From assembly GCF_003991905.1 (NCBI RefSeq), contig NZ_RSCL01000009.1, positions 1 through 64,000 of the forward strand: a stretch of DNA of 64,000 nucleotides, given 5' to 3'. Under the pieces are notes generated by a model, which made no database searches, was not told the origin of the DNA, and saw nothing but the letters and a program-made list of their open reading frames with translations. The DNA comes from Dulcicalothrix desertica PCC 7102 (GTDB lineage: Bacteria > Cyanobacteriota > Cyanobacteriia > Cyanobacteriales > Nostocaceae). A program made the translations under genes and the position numbers. Shown piece by piece: positions 51,846 through 61,865 of this stretch (its first letter is position 1; each line of letters opens with the position of its first letter).

Positions 51846-52643
51846 ATGTACGATAATATTTGCAAATTTCTAGCTGAGAATTTTTCAGATGATTTAGCGA
51901 CTTGGTTGTTAGGTAAACCAATAACTTTAACAAAAATGGAGCCAAAAGAATTTTTTGTTGAACCAATCCGTCCTGATGCGGTAATACTTCTACAATCTGA
52001 TAAATTGATTTTGCATGTCGAGTTCCAAACTCTACCCGAAGAAGAAATACCCTTTCGTGTGACTGATTATCGTCTGCGTGGGTATCGTCTTCACCCAGAC
52101 AAACCTATGTACCAAGTAGTAATTTACTTAAAAAAGGTAACCAGTAAAAAAGATTTAAAACTTGTTAAGCAGACCAAATTCACTCTAGAAAATACAGTCC
52201 ACCGTTTCAATGTCATCCGTCTTTAGGAACAACCTACTGAGTTATTTATAAGTACTCCAGGCTTGCTTCCATTTGCAGTTTTAAGCAATACTAGTACTAA
52301 AGACAGCACATTGCAAGCAGTAGCAGCCCAAATCGACAACATCACCGACCGTAGGACACAAAATAACGTGACCGCATCAGCAGCCATTTTAGCTGGGTTA
52401 ACATTGAATGAAGATGTTATTCAACGTATTTTAAGGAGAGATATTATGCGTGAGTCAGTCATTTATCAATCAATTCTCGAAGAAGGTTTGGAAGAAGGTC
52501 GTGAACAAGGTCGTGAACAAGCGACCCGAAAAATTGCTGCGAATATGCTTTCCAAGGGAGTTTCAGTTGAATCTGTTATGGAATTTACTGGTTTAACGCT
52601 TGAACAGGTTCAGGAACTACAAAAACAACAATCAGAAACCTAA
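51846..52643 (+). pseudogene. Rpn-family nuclease gene split by an in-frame TAG (Trp codon)
   Basis: Start ATG 51846 (MYDNICKFLAENFSDDLATW); frame upstream from 51813 is not family-like. The nuclease half has EPIRPDAVILLQSDKLILHV, EFQT (E-x-Q), YQVVIYLKK and FNVIRL-TAG (52224-52226). In the same phase it continues EQPTELFISTPGLLPFAVLS, AAQIDNITDRRTQNNVTASA, RRDIMRESVIYQSILEEGLE. Relatives have VIRLWEQP, so TGG became TAG. A GREQGREQ helix and VMEFTGLTLEQVQEL tail end it. Both halves are otherwise intact. A strong terminator follows. Confidence 0.85.
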
Positions 52644-52661
52644 TTATACTAGCTTACCAAG

Positions 52662-52701
52662 GCGCCTGAAAGCATTACAGTTTGTGTTTTCAGGCGCTTT
52701 T
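52662..52701 (+). terminator. terminator after the Rpn gene
   Basis: GCGCCTGAAA (52662-52671) pairs with TTTCAGGCGC (52688-52697), followed by TTTTAT. It lies 18 bp after the Rpn stop and 20 bp before the adhesin stop; also contains GGCGCC. Confidence 0.75.
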
Positions 52702-52717
52702 ATAGGTGCCAACAATA

Positions 52718-55700
52718 TTACACAGAAACCTCCCAGAAATTGTCACGAAGTTTAGGTAATTTGATAATTTGGTCGCGTTCGGCGCCTTTCATACGCCAAA
52801 TTTCATTCTCTCCTGTACTAAAATCACGATAGAGAAAGTCTAAGTTACCGTCGTTGTCGAAGTCGGTAATTTGCTCTATTCTCATGTTGGCGCCATTAGT
52901 TGGTAGTATGGCTTTGGTTTTTATTTTAATTTCGTTCGCAGTGTTATCGAGGTACCAAACGGTATTTTCACCTGTTAAGTAGTTACTTGCTACGATGTCA
53001 AGTTTACCGTCGTCGTTAAAGTCTGCTGCTCCTTGTATATGAATATTAGCATCTGCTGATGCTTCTAACGTAATTTGTTTTTGTACGGTTGTGTCACCCA
53101 TTACCCATACTGTACTGGCGCCTGTTCTTTCATTACGCCATATAATATCAGCTTTACCATCACCGCTTAAATCGGCAACAAGTTCTACATTTAAATATGT
53201 AGATGTGACTTTTGGTAATGATATACTTCTGGAAATGGTTGGCCCGTTCATTTGCCAAATCATACTTTCACTAGTTTTGGCATTATACCACATAATATCG
53301 GTTTTACGGTCGCCGTTAAAGTCTTGGACTCCTTTTATTACCCAGTTGGTGTCTGTTAATGTTAACAATGGCAGTACTTGCAGACGTTGTGTACCGTCCA
53401 TCATCCATATTTCGTTTTCACCTGTTTTATAGTTGCGGTATAGAAAATCTAGTTTTCCTTCGGTTGTAAAGTCCGCAACTCCTTCTAATACCCAGTTCTT
53501 ATCCTGCTGTCGGTCGATGATGACACCTTTATCAATTGTAAAGTTGTTCATGAACCATATTAGGTTTTCACCTGTTCGGTAGTTACGCAATACTATATCG
53601 CTATAACCATCATTATTGAAATCGGTGGTATTTTTGGCATCATCGTTGATTATTTTTGCTGTCGCTTTATTCGAGGTTGTTGATATTGTACCGTTGGTTG
53701 GGTCTTTTAGTTCTACGAAGAATGTTTCGTTTGTTTCAAATGTATCATCATTGTTTACGGGAATACTGATGCTTTTACTAATTTCTCCTGATGCAAATAC
53801 TACCGCAACACTGGCGCCTGCTGTATAGTCTCCGCTTGCTGCTGTGGCGGTACCATCTGTTACAATGTAGTCTACGGTTACTTGTTCGTCACTGGCATTT
53901 GATAAACTAACTGGAATCTCTAAAGTTGATTTACCTTCTCGACTATAAGCGTCACCAATACTAATTACAGGTTTGGTATCATCGTTTTTGATTGTACCGA
54001 TTGCACTCGTCGTTGTTCCAGAATCTACGTTTCTAAGTTCTGACAAGTTGACTCGGAACGTTTGGTCGGTTTCAAACTTAGTATCACCGTTAATTTTTAC
54101 TTTTACTGTTTTGCTGGTTTCTCCAGGTCTAAAGGTAACTGTTTGTGAAGTTGCTTGATAATCTTTATCGGCGCCCGTAGCAGTCTCATCTACGGTAGAA
54201 TATTGGACGGTGACTGTTTCGTTACTGGCGCCTGATAAACGAACATCAAAGTCGTAATCAGTTGTACCACTATTTCCTTCTTCGACAAATTCAGTTGCCG
54301 CAGTTATATTAACCTGAATTGGGTTAACTGTAATCTCAAAGGTTTTTTCAACAGAAGTGTCTACTCCACCCAAGTTTGTTCCACCATTATCTCGAACTCT
54401 GACTCCAATAGTTGCTGTGGTGGGAGTTTTAATACCTCTTGCGGTAGTGAAAATTAAGTTGCCTTGTCTATCGATAGATGGTCTTGTGGAAAATAGTCTG
54501 GGGTCGCTAATACTTGTAACAGTATATTGAAGAGCTTGTTGTGCAGACTCATTATCTGGGCCAGGAGAAAATGTTGCCCATGTTGGAATGTTAAACGAAG
54601 CACCTGCTGATACTGATAAGTTTGCTCCTGGTATAACGGTGGGTGCATCATTTACAGGGGTGAGGTTTACTTTTATAATGTCTACATCTTCCATTCCCTG
54701 TTTACTGCTAGCTAGTCTAATTTTGGCTTCACCGTTAAAGTTGAGGTTTGGTTTGAATGTTAAACCATCCAATGCACGGTTAATATCACTTAAGGCGCCA
54801 GTTAAAGATACATTACTCGAAAAATCAGCACTCGACACCAGTTTAATTGTACCATCTTCTGAAGACAGATTGATTTGAACCGTCGCATTTGGCTCTTTGT
54901 CTACTTCTGTAATAGTTATCGCGTTTCCTGTATTAACTGAGAAAAGAGCCAAAGGTAAAGCATCTTCGGTAATTGTTTGCACTCCACTAGGAATATTATT
55001 GACAGGAGCATCGTTTACTGCATTAACTGTAATTTTGAAAGTAACTGGGTTTGAAGTATCTTTACCACTCTTCAATACACCCCCATTATCTTGTAATATA
55101 ACTGTAACAGTCGCTTCTCCGTTTGCATTAACAGCAGATTTAAAGGTTAATTTGCCATCGCTCGAAATCCTTGGTTGTTCGCTAAATAATGCATTGTCAG
55201 TGTTGGTGACGATAAACGTTAATCTTTGTCTGTTATCGTCTAATGGCCCTGTGGTAATTTCTGTAGCCCAAGTTTTATTATACCGCTCTGCGTCTTCAGA
55301 TATAGTAACATCGGCGCCTTTAGTAAAGGTTGGTGCGTCATTGATTGGGTTGACGTTAACTGTAATTATATCTGTATCTGTAAGGGCGCCACCAATTCCT
55401 GTATTACCTTGGTCGTTAGTTTCTACCTGAATTCTGGCTATACCATTAAAATTGGCTGTAGGTGTAAAAGTCAAACCATCCAAAGCTTTGTTAATGGCAT
55501 TTACCGTTCCAACCAAAGTAATGCTACCAGGAGTACTACTAGAACTGGTAAGTTCACTCGTGTTAGTTACGCTGAGAGTTCCATTCTCTGTAGATATTTT
55601 AGTTTCTAATGTTAATCCCTCTACATCTACATCTACGTCGCTAACTGTAATTGCATTATTAATACCACCAAGTGCAGAGAAAACAATTGTATCATCTTCA

Positions 55701-58456
55701 TCCATTGTTTGAGGAGTTGGAACACGATTAATTGGAGCATCGTTAACGGTGCCGATATTAATGGTAAACTCTTGTTCTGCGGAAGTATCAACACCATTAT
55801 CTCGTGTACCACCAGTATCTCGCAAACTGACGAATACTTTTGCTGTTCCGTTTGCATTTGGAGCAGTTCTAAAAATAAGCGTACCTAACGAACCATTTAC
55901 AGAAATTCTTGGTTGTTCTGCAAATAACGCATTATCGCTGTTTCTAACGTTAAATTGTAAACTCTGAGATTCATTCGCAGCACCAGTATTAACTCTTGTT
56001 GCCCAACCAGTTATTTGCTGTAAACCAGCATCTTCATTAACGGGGATATCACTACCTTTAGTAAAACTAGGAACATCATTAACTGGGTTGACTACAACTC
56101 CAATATTGCTAGAAACTTCCCACGCACGTCCATCACCTGTACTACCTTGGTCATTGGTAATAACTTGAATAGCTGTGAAACCAATAAAATTAGTGCTGGG
56201 TTTAAAGGTCAAACCATTTAGGTCAGCGTTAATATCGGTGAGTTTTCCTGTAAGGGTGACAGTACCTGTTCCTTTTCCTTGTGCAGTGGTAAGGGTTTTA
56301 CTATCATTCCAAGTCAATATGCCATTATTAGCGATGACTTTAACTTGTACTGGGTTATTACCTGCATCAATATCGCTGATGGAAATAAGCTTATCATCGG
56401 TAAACACCAATTCTGAGTCTTCTAAAATTGTTTGTGTTTGTGTATTTGGAACTCTATTTGTGGGTCCATCATTTACTGGAGTGACGGTGATGGTAAAGGT
56501 TTCTTCTCTGGATACACTTATACCTCCATCACTGTTATCACCACCATCTTCTAACACTACCCTCACATTCGCTATACCATTCTGGTCTTTTGCCAATGTA
56601 TAGAAAAGAATACCGTTGGCAGAAATTTGAGGTTGAACGGAAAATAGAGAATTATTATCGTTCGTGACATTGAATCTTAAAGATTGACCAGTTTCATTTG
56701 CGGCGCCAGGAGAAATAGCAGTTGCCCAAGGTATACTCTGTGATGGTGTGTCTTCTTTAACGACTTGATTATCACCTTTGGTGAAGCGAGGTGCGTCGTT
56801 AACAGCGATGACATCTATATTAATATTATTACTAACTGTATATGCGGGGCCAATTCCTGTATTACCCTGGTCATTCGTAGTCATCTTAACTAAGGTTCTA
56901 CCGTTAAAGTCTTTATTGGGTGTAAATTGTAAACCATCTAACCCAGCATTGATTTTTTCGAGAGTACCAGTTAAAGTTACCGAACCTGTTTTATTGTTGC
57001 GAACGTTTAAGTCAGTGGTCGTTGCTACAGATAGTATACCGTTAGGCGCCTCGACTTTGACCTGCATAATTCCGGCGCCTGCATCAATATCGCTGATACT
57101 GATGATATTATTACGGGCATTAGAGAAAGTGAGTACAGAATCTTCTAGTACTGTTTGAAGTTGTGAGGGAATTAAATTAACAGGAGGGTCATTGACAGGG
57201 TTAACAGTAATAGAAAATGATTCTCGTTTTGATTCAGCGTTTTCATTATCTGTGAGAAAGACTGTGACATTCGCTGTTCCAGACGTATTTGGTTTTGGTG
57301 AATAACGAAGAACACCATTGGCATCGATAGTTGGTATACTTTGGAATAGTTGGCTATCTTCGGGACTGATGGTGACGGTGAAAGCGACTGTTTGATTCGA
57401 TTCGTTACTGGCGCCTTTAGATATATTAGTAGCCCAAGTAATTGCTCGTAAAGGCAAGTCTTCATCAATCGTATCATTAGAACCTTTTGTGAATGTAGGT
57501 GCATCATTCACACGTAAGACGTTTAAATAAATAGTATCTTCATCGTTTCTTGCAAAACCACCCGTATTTCCACGGTCTGTAGTAGTAACTCTAATATTAA
57601 CGGCGCCGTTATAATCTTTAATAGGTTTGTAAACCAGTTTGTCGAGAGTAGCGTTGATAGTGGTGAGCGAACCTGATATAGATATTGTATTGGTGGAGTT
57701 TGGAATGATAGAGTCTGAGAGGAATAGTGTACCACTAGTAGCATTCACCGTGACATCAATGGCGCCATTACCAGCATCGATATCCGCCACTCGAATTGCG
57801 TTATTATCTTTAAAAGCAAACTCTGTATCTTCATTAAAGCCAATACGTGAAGTTTGAGTAGAAGTAGGAACAGTATTTACAGGAGCATCATTAACTGCTC
57901 GAACTTGTAGAGAAGCAGTATCTGTAGTGTTACTGAACGCTGTAGTTCCTCCATTAGTAGCTACATTTGCTGTACTACCTGCGGTTCCATCAGTGGTATC
58001 CCAAGCACGGAAAGTTATGGCATTGCTAATAAAACCGTTATAATCGGCATTTGGTTGAAAGTAAATACGACTATTGGAATTTGCTAATAATAAACGCGCA
58101 TCGCTTTCTGAGACATTACCGAGTGGCGCCCATGCTTTACCACCATCGGTAGTAAAATACCAAGTACCGTTACTGCCAGTACCAATTGCAGTAATGGCAA
58201 TACCAATTTGCCCGTTATCAGTGACATTACTAAAGTTAATAATAGACGAAATTGGAGTCCCAACAATTCTAACAGGCGCCGCAGCATCTTCAAAAACAGG
58301 GAGTAGAGTGACTGGTGTATCACGAAGTATAGGAGCAATATTAGCACTACTGGCACTAAAACTAATAAAACTTTGTGATTCTCCCGGTAGGCCTGTATTT
58401 AAAGGAGAATTTGTAAGTTGCGTACCTGATAAACTATTTAAATCTAAACTGTCCAT
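52718..58456 (-). CDS. cadherin-like / Calx-beta / FG-GAP surface adhesin, 1912 aa
   Basis: No N-terminal signal; type I secretion is likely but unproven. After ~190 residues come five tandem two-part cadherin-like units (NDAPVN.VP...EDT then NDAPTFTKG...ED), each ~230 residues, with SDIDAG, LDGLTFKP..FNG and WAT.I..GA.NES repeated; calcium-binding Asp/Asn are abundant. Two Calx-beta domains follow (about 1385-1600; EEGNSGTTDYDFDVRLSG, SREGKSTLEIPVSLSN). The end is six ~50-residue FG-GAP-type units (DFNNDGYSDIVLRNYRTGEN, ..IWFMN). Alone on its strand between two terminators or repeats. Role: attachment or aggregation. Confidence 0.88.
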   Translation of the reverse strand: MDSLDLNSLSGTQLTNSPLNTGLPGESQSFISFSASSANIAPILRDTPVTLLPVFEDAAAPVRIVGTPISSIINFSNVTDNGQIGIAITAIGTGSNGTWYFTTDGGKAWAPLGNVSESDARLLLANSNSRIYFQPNADYNGFISNAITFRAWDTTDGTAGSTANVATNGGTTAFSNTTDTASLQVRAVNDAPVNTVPTSTQTSRIGFNEDTEFAFKDNNAIRVADIDAGNGAIDVTVNATSGTLFLSDSIIPNSTNTISISGSLTTINATLDKLVYKPIKDYNGAVNIRVTTTDRGNTGGFARNDEDTIYLNVLRVNDAPTFTKGSNDTIDEDLPLRAITWATNISKGASNESNQTVAFTVTISPEDSQLFQSIPTIDANGVLRYSPKPNTSGTANVTVFLTDNENAESKRESFSITVNPVNDPPVNLIPSQLQTVLEDSVLTFSNARNNIISISDIDAGAGIMQVKVEAPNGILSVATTTDLNVRNNKTGSVTLTGTLEKINAGLDGLQFTPNKDFNGRTLVKMTTNDQGNTGIGPAYTVSNNINIDVIAVNDAPRFTKGDNQVVKEDTPSQSIPWATAISPGAANETGQSLRFNVTNDNNSLFSVQPQISANGILFYTLAKDQNGIANVRVVLEDGGDNSDGGISVSREETFTITVTPVNDGPTNRVPNTQTQTILEDSELVFTDDKLISISDIDAGNNPVQVKVIANNGILTWNDSKTLTTAQGKGTGTVTLTGKLTDINADLNGLTFKPSTNFIGFTAIQVITNDQGSTGDGRAWEVSSNIGVVVNPVNDVPSFTKGSDIPVNEDAGLQQITGWATRVNTGAANESQSLQFNVRNSDNALFAEQPRISVNGSLGTLIFRTAPNANGTAKVFVSLRDTGGTRDNGVDTSAEQEFTINIGTVNDAPINRVPTPQTMDEDDTIVFSALGGINNAITVSDVDVDVEGLTLETKISTENGTLSVTNTSELTSSSSTPGSITLVGTVNAINKALDGLTFTPTANFNGIARIQVETNDQGNTGIGGALTDTDIITVNVNPINDAPTFTKGADVTISEDAERYNKTWATEITTGPLDDNRQRLTFIVTNTDNALFSEQPRISSDGKLTFKSAVNANGEATVTVILQDNGGVLKSGKDTSNPVTFKITVNAVNDAPVNNIPSGVQTITEDALPLALFSVNTGNAITITEVDKEPNATVQINLSSEDGTIKLVSSADFSSNVSLTGALSDINRALDGLTFKPNLNFNGEAKIRLASSKQGMEDVDIIKVNLTPVNDAPTVIPGANLSVSAGASFNIPTWATFSPGPDNESAQQALQYTVTSISDPRLFSTRPSIDRQGNLIFTTARGIKTPTTATIGVRVRDNGGTNLGGVDTSVEKTFEITVNPIQVNITAATEFVEEGNSGTTDYDFDVRLSGASNETVTVQYSTVDETATGADKDYQATSQTVTFRPGETSKTVKVKINGDTKFETDQTFRVNLSELRNVDSGTTTSAIGTIKNDDTKPVISIGDAYSREGKSTLEIPVSLSNASDEQVTVDYIVTDGTATAASGDYTAGASVAVVFASGEISKSISIPVNNDDTFETNETFFVELKDPTNGTISTTSNKATAKIINDDAKNTTDFNNDGYSDIVLRNYRTGENLIWFMNNFTIDKGVIIDRQQDKNWVLEGVADFTTEGKLDFLYRNYKTGENEIWMMDGTQRLQVLPLLTLTDTNWVIKGVQDFNGDRKTDIMWYNAKTSESMIWQMNGPTISRSISLPKVTSTYLNVELVADLSGDGKADIIWRNERTGASTVWVMGDTTVQKQITLEASADANIHIQGAADFNDDGKLDIVASNYLTGENTVWYLDNTANEIKIKTKAILPTNGANMRIEQITDFDNDGNLDFLYRDFSTGENEIWRMKGAERDQIIKLPKLRDNFWEVSV

Positions 58457-58717
58457 TTATTCCTGTGAATACACATAACAATATCGCGTAGCATAGACAT
58501 TAAAGCCTGTGCTATCACGGGTTTATATAGCTTTAGAAATTAACTCTTGAACTATAACTTGTTTTAATACTTACTTAGCTCAGTGAAAATACTTGGTTTG
58601 TTTTAACTAATATTTAAATTTTAGATGAAGCTTGGCAACGATAAAGAAACCTGGTTTCTACGCAAAATCATCATTTTTATTACATGTTATCAACAAGAAA
58701 CCAGGTTTCTAGGGTTT
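58457..58717. repeat. AGAAACCAGGTTTCT-type palindromes
   Basis: AGAAACCTGGTTTCTACGC (about 58646) and AAGAAACCAGGTTTCTAGGG (about 58692) flank ATTTTTATTACATGTTATC, forming a larger inverted repeat between the response-regulator stop and the adhesin promoter. Confidence 0.65.
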
Positions 58718-59392
58718 TTATTCGGAGATATTGAGACGATAACCAATACCATAAACATTTTCTAACCAATCTTTGGCGCCAACGGTTTGGAGTCGTTGTC
58801 TAAGTCTACGTACCAAAGTTGTGATAGCATTGCTTTCGGGTTCGTCTCCCCATCCCCAAAGTGCTTGTTCGATTTGGGTATAAGTTAATACTTGACGAGG
58901 GTGACGCATTAAGTATTCCATAAGTTGGAATTCGCGACCTGATAGTTGCGTTGTGGTATTATCTTTGGTGATTGTTAAGTTATTGCGGTCGAGATGTAGT
59001 GAAGAGAGTGTGAGTGTATCGCTTTGCCATAGGGGGGAACGTCTGCCGAGAGCGCGAACTCGTGCTAATAGTTCTATAATATCAATGGGTTTGACTAAAT
59101 AATCGTCGGCGCCTGCATCTAGACCAATAACTTTGTCTTGTGTGGTGTCTTTTGCGGTCAACATGAGGACAGGGGATGTTTTACCGCTATTGCGATATTG
59201 CCGACATAATTGGATACCGCTAACTTTTGGTAGCATCCAATCTAAAATTAATAAATCATAATCTTTTTGGGACATTAACCATTGGGCAGTGTCACCATCT
59301 TCAACAGCGTCAACGGTATGTCCGACTTTTGCGAGTGCTGCGCGTATCGGTTCTAATTGGTCGGTGTCGTCTTCCACTAGTAAAATTAACAT
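58718..59392 (-). CDS. OmpR/PhoB-family response regulator, 224 aa
   Basis: Receiver domain with LVEDDTDQ (acidic pocket), phospho-acceptor in LLILDWMLP, Thr in LMLTAKD, Lys in YLVKPID; then a winged helix (LSGREFQLMEYLMRHPRQVL, ALWGWGDEPESNAITTLVRR, GIGYRLN). No cognate kinase is adjacent. Its start codon is 3 bp from the start of a divergent gene. Confidence 0.92.
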   Translation of the reverse strand: MLILLVEDDTDQLEPIRAALAKVGHTVDAVEDGDTAQWLMSQKDYDLLILDWMLPKVSGIQLCRQYRNSGKTSPVLMLTAKDTTQDKVIGLDAGADDYLVKPIDIIELLARVRALGRRSPLWQSDTLTLSSLHLDRNNLTITKDNTTTQLSGREFQLMEYLMRHPRQVLTYTQIEQALWGWGDEPESNAITTLVRRLRQRLQTVGAKDWLENVYGIGYRLNISE

Positions 59393-59395
59393 AAC

Positions 59396-59797
59396 ATGTT
59401 TAAACCTAAGTTATTGAAAAAGTTACGCGCGACTTTGTTCGAGTTATGGTTGCCTATACCTCTACTCGCATTTGGTTGTTGGGGACTAAGTGGAATTGTA
59501 ATGTATGCCGTGTTAAATCGTGACTATAAGGCGCCAAAATATTTACAACTTGAATCGCAACCAAAACCACTTCAAATTACAGTACCTTATATAGTGGCGC
59601 CGCGTGCTATTTTTATTGAAGTAGATAAAAACAGGGGAATATCGCAAGTCAAGGTTCAAACCAAAGACTTCCCGATGACCGAGATTATATTCGAGTTTTC
59701 CACGACCGACACTTTGCAACTAGAAGCAGAAATAAGCAAAGTACTAGGAATGTCCAAACAAGAAATCAGAAAGCTACGCTCATCACCAAAAACATAA
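59396..59797 (+). CDS. hypothetical protein with one membrane segment, 133 aa
   Basis: Basic N-terminus (MFKPKLLKKLRATL), one membrane helix (about 17-39, LWLPIPLLAFGCWGLSGIVM), then an extracytoplasmic or cytosolic domain of ~90 residues with alternating strands (PLQITVPYIVAPRAIFIEVD). No family known. Divergent from and only 3 bp off the response regulator's start, so its promoter must lie inside that gene or its true start is different. Its role may be tied to that regulator. Confidence 0.65.
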   Translation: MFKPKLLKKLRATLFELWLPIPLLAFGCWGLSGIVMYAVLNRDYKAPKYLQLESQPKPLQITVPYIVAPRAIFIEVDKNRGISQVKVQTKDFPMTEIIFEFSTTDTLQLEAEISKVLGMSKQEIRKLRSSPKT

Positions 59798-60023
59798 TAT
59801 AATTTCTCGGCGCGTGAAATGCGATTGAACTCTTGTCTATACAACGTTCTTGAAACGGAGGTTTTACCGTAGTAACACATATTTGTAATGCTTGTAAAAA
59901 TAGAGACATAGCTAATGTTATTCTCAAGATTTATTAATCAAATATATTATTTAGATTTTATTTGTTGGAGAATAAAAATCTGGTATTAAAAAGAAACCCA
60001 GGCTGTGTACATTCTACAAGTCA

Positions 60024-60935
60024 ATGACGAAAAACCCTTTTGACCAATTTTCAAAGCAATTTTTTAAGGAATGTCTATCACAATTAGGTGAAGTAAGAAT
60101 CAGTGAGGAAATTCCTGGTGAACCAAGATTTGTGGATATTTGGTTTATTCCATCAAATCAGGCGCCTGCTGATACCTTGTCAGAGTTAGGTATTTTGGCT
60201 CAAATTGCTCAAACCCCATGTTTGTTGGAACCGTTCCGTAACCAACCAACAAACTGGGAAATTCGCAGTTGTTTTGGGAAGTTAGTTCACTTGGAAGCTG
60301 AACTGCGACGTGAAGCTAAACGAGATGAGGATACATTATCCGAAAACGAACTTCCACGTTTGTGGATTATTGCCAGTTCTGTTTCTGATGAACTCCTAGA
60401 GAAATTACCTGCTCACAGAGAGCCTTCTTGGCCAACTGGTATTTATTTCGTAGGAGAAGTATTTTTAATTAGAATCGTGGCTATCGACAAATTACCCCCG
60501 ACTTCTGACACACTTTGGTTAAGAATTTTGGGTAAAGGCTTGATTCAGAAGCAAGCAGTTGATGATGTAATTGCCTTACCAAAAGGTAATGCCAAACGTT
60601 CCAAGATTTTATCGCTACTTTACACTTGGAAGATTAACATGGAAGTAAACACTCTTATTGACGACGTTGAAGATAGGAAAGAACTAATGATGAACTTATC
60701 ACAAGCTTACTTGGAGTGGGAGCAAGAAACTGTCGAGCGCGGTAAGGAGATTGGTAAGGAGCAAGGTCAACGCTCTGTTGTAGAGAACTTGCTATTATTT
60801 CGCTTTGGTTCGTTAGATTCAGAACTCGAAGCAATTATTCCGTCCATCTTAGCACTATCTCCTGGGGAATTTACTCCTATGTTAATGCGACTGTCTCGCG
60901 AGGAATTAATTACCAGATTTAACACGCAAAACTAA
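60024..60935 (+). CDS. Rpn/DUF4351-type protein, intact, 303 aa
   Basis: A single undisrupted frame: FDQFSKQFFKECLSQLGEVR, PRFVDIWFIPSNQ (nuclease-like core), LLEPFRNQPTNWEIRSCFGK, LPRLWIIASSVSDELLEKLP, ILSLLYTWKINMEVNTL, and a helix-rich end GKEIGKEQGQRSVVENLLLF, RFGSLDSELEAIIP of DUF4351 type. Related to the Rpn-like genes that are split elsewhere in the window, but a different subfamily. Function likely DNA cleavage or defence; unproven. Confidence 0.75.
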   Translation: MTKNPFDQFSKQFFKECLSQLGEVRISEEIPGEPRFVDIWFIPSNQAPADTLSELGILAQIAQTPCLLEPFRNQPTNWEIRSCFGKLVHLEAELRREAKRDEDTLSENELPRLWIIASSVSDELLEKLPAHREPSWPTGIYFVGEVFLIRIVAIDKLPPTSDTLWLRILGKGLIQKQAVDDVIALPKGNAKRSKILSLLYTWKINMEVNTLIDDVEDRKELMMNLSQAYLEWEQETVERGKEIGKEQGQRSVVENLLLFRFGSLDSELEAIIPSILALSPGEFTPMLMRLSREELITRFNTQN

Positions 60936-61061
60936 AAACGGGGAAAAGTAAAAGCCTTGATATACAAGCATTTTACTTTTCCCTGCTATATCCTTAACAA
61001 GGAGCAATAGAAAACGTAGGGTGTGTGGCGCCGCTCCTACCTGTGCAACAAGATTTATAAT

Positions 61062-61832
61062 TTACCAAGGTAGTTTGCTACCATCCCACGAGAAAAATTG
61101 ACCGCTATCATTTTTATCTAATTTTCCAATTACTTCCAAAAGCTGAGTGACGGTGCGTTCAACACTAAAAAGTTTTTCTGGTGGAACATTTGCTTGAAAA
61201 GGACGAGATAAACGAGTGTCTGTAGTACCTGGATGCAACGTAACTACTATATTCTTAGGACAACTGCGTGCATATTCTATTGAAACATTTCGCATAAACA
61301 TATTGAGTGCTGTTTTCGATGCGCGATAACCATACCATCCACCCAGATTATTATCGCCGATACTAGCAACTTTAGCGGAAATACTCGCAAACACGCTATT
61401 GTCTTGGTGCTTGAATAGCGGTACAAGATGTTTCGCTAAGAGTACACTCCCTATACTATTAACCTGAAAATAACGAGTTAGATTTTCTATATTTAAGTGT
61501 CTTAAGCTTTTTTCGGGTTGAAAGTCCCCATCATGAAGTACTCCGACACAGTTTATTACCAAGTGCAGTGTTTTGACTTCGCTTTTAATTTGCTGTAATG
61601 CTTCGGTTATTTGCGCTTCATTAGTGACATCAATGACTAAGCATGTTAAGCGTGTAGGGTTTTCGGTTGCGAGTTGTAGTAATTCGGTAGCAGAGTCTGC
61701 GTTTCGATATGCTGCGTAAATTCTGTTAATTTTACCATCATCGAGTAGTTTTTTAACGAAACCCAAGCCAATACCTTGACTTGCTCCTACAATTAATGCG
61801 TTTGCTGAATTGATTTGATTTAGGAATAACAT
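61062..61832 (-). CDS. short-chain dehydrogenase/reductase, CsgA-like, 256 aa
   Basis: NAD(P)-binding GASQGIGLGF (about 17-26), NCVGVLHDGD, Ser in FASISAKVAS, and catalytic YGYRASKTA (Tyr, Lys) define a classical SDR of the CsgA-like kind. The substrate is unknown. Divergent, with a 33-bp gap, from the hydrolase at 61866, so the two may be co-regulated. Confidence 0.9.
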   Translation of the reverse strand: MLFLNQINSANALIVGASQGIGLGFVKKLLDDGKINRIYAAYRNADSATELLQLATENPTRLTCLVIDVTNEAQITEALQQIKSEVKTLHLVINCVGVLHDGDFQPEKSLRHLNIENLTRYFQVNSIGSVLLAKHLVPLFKHQDNSVFASISAKVASIGDNNLGGWYGYRASKTALNMFMRNVSIEYARSCPKNIVVTLHPGTTDTRLSRPFQANVPPEKLFSVERTVTQLLEVIGKLDKNDSGQFFSWDGSKLPW

Positions 61833-61865
61833 TAGTATTATTTAGTTACTGTGTAGTTGAAAAAG

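Noticed and set aside
53091-58478. Many plus-strand frames of 60-177 codons
   Set aside because: All are antisense shadows of the repetitive adhesin gene; their number reflects its codon periodicity.
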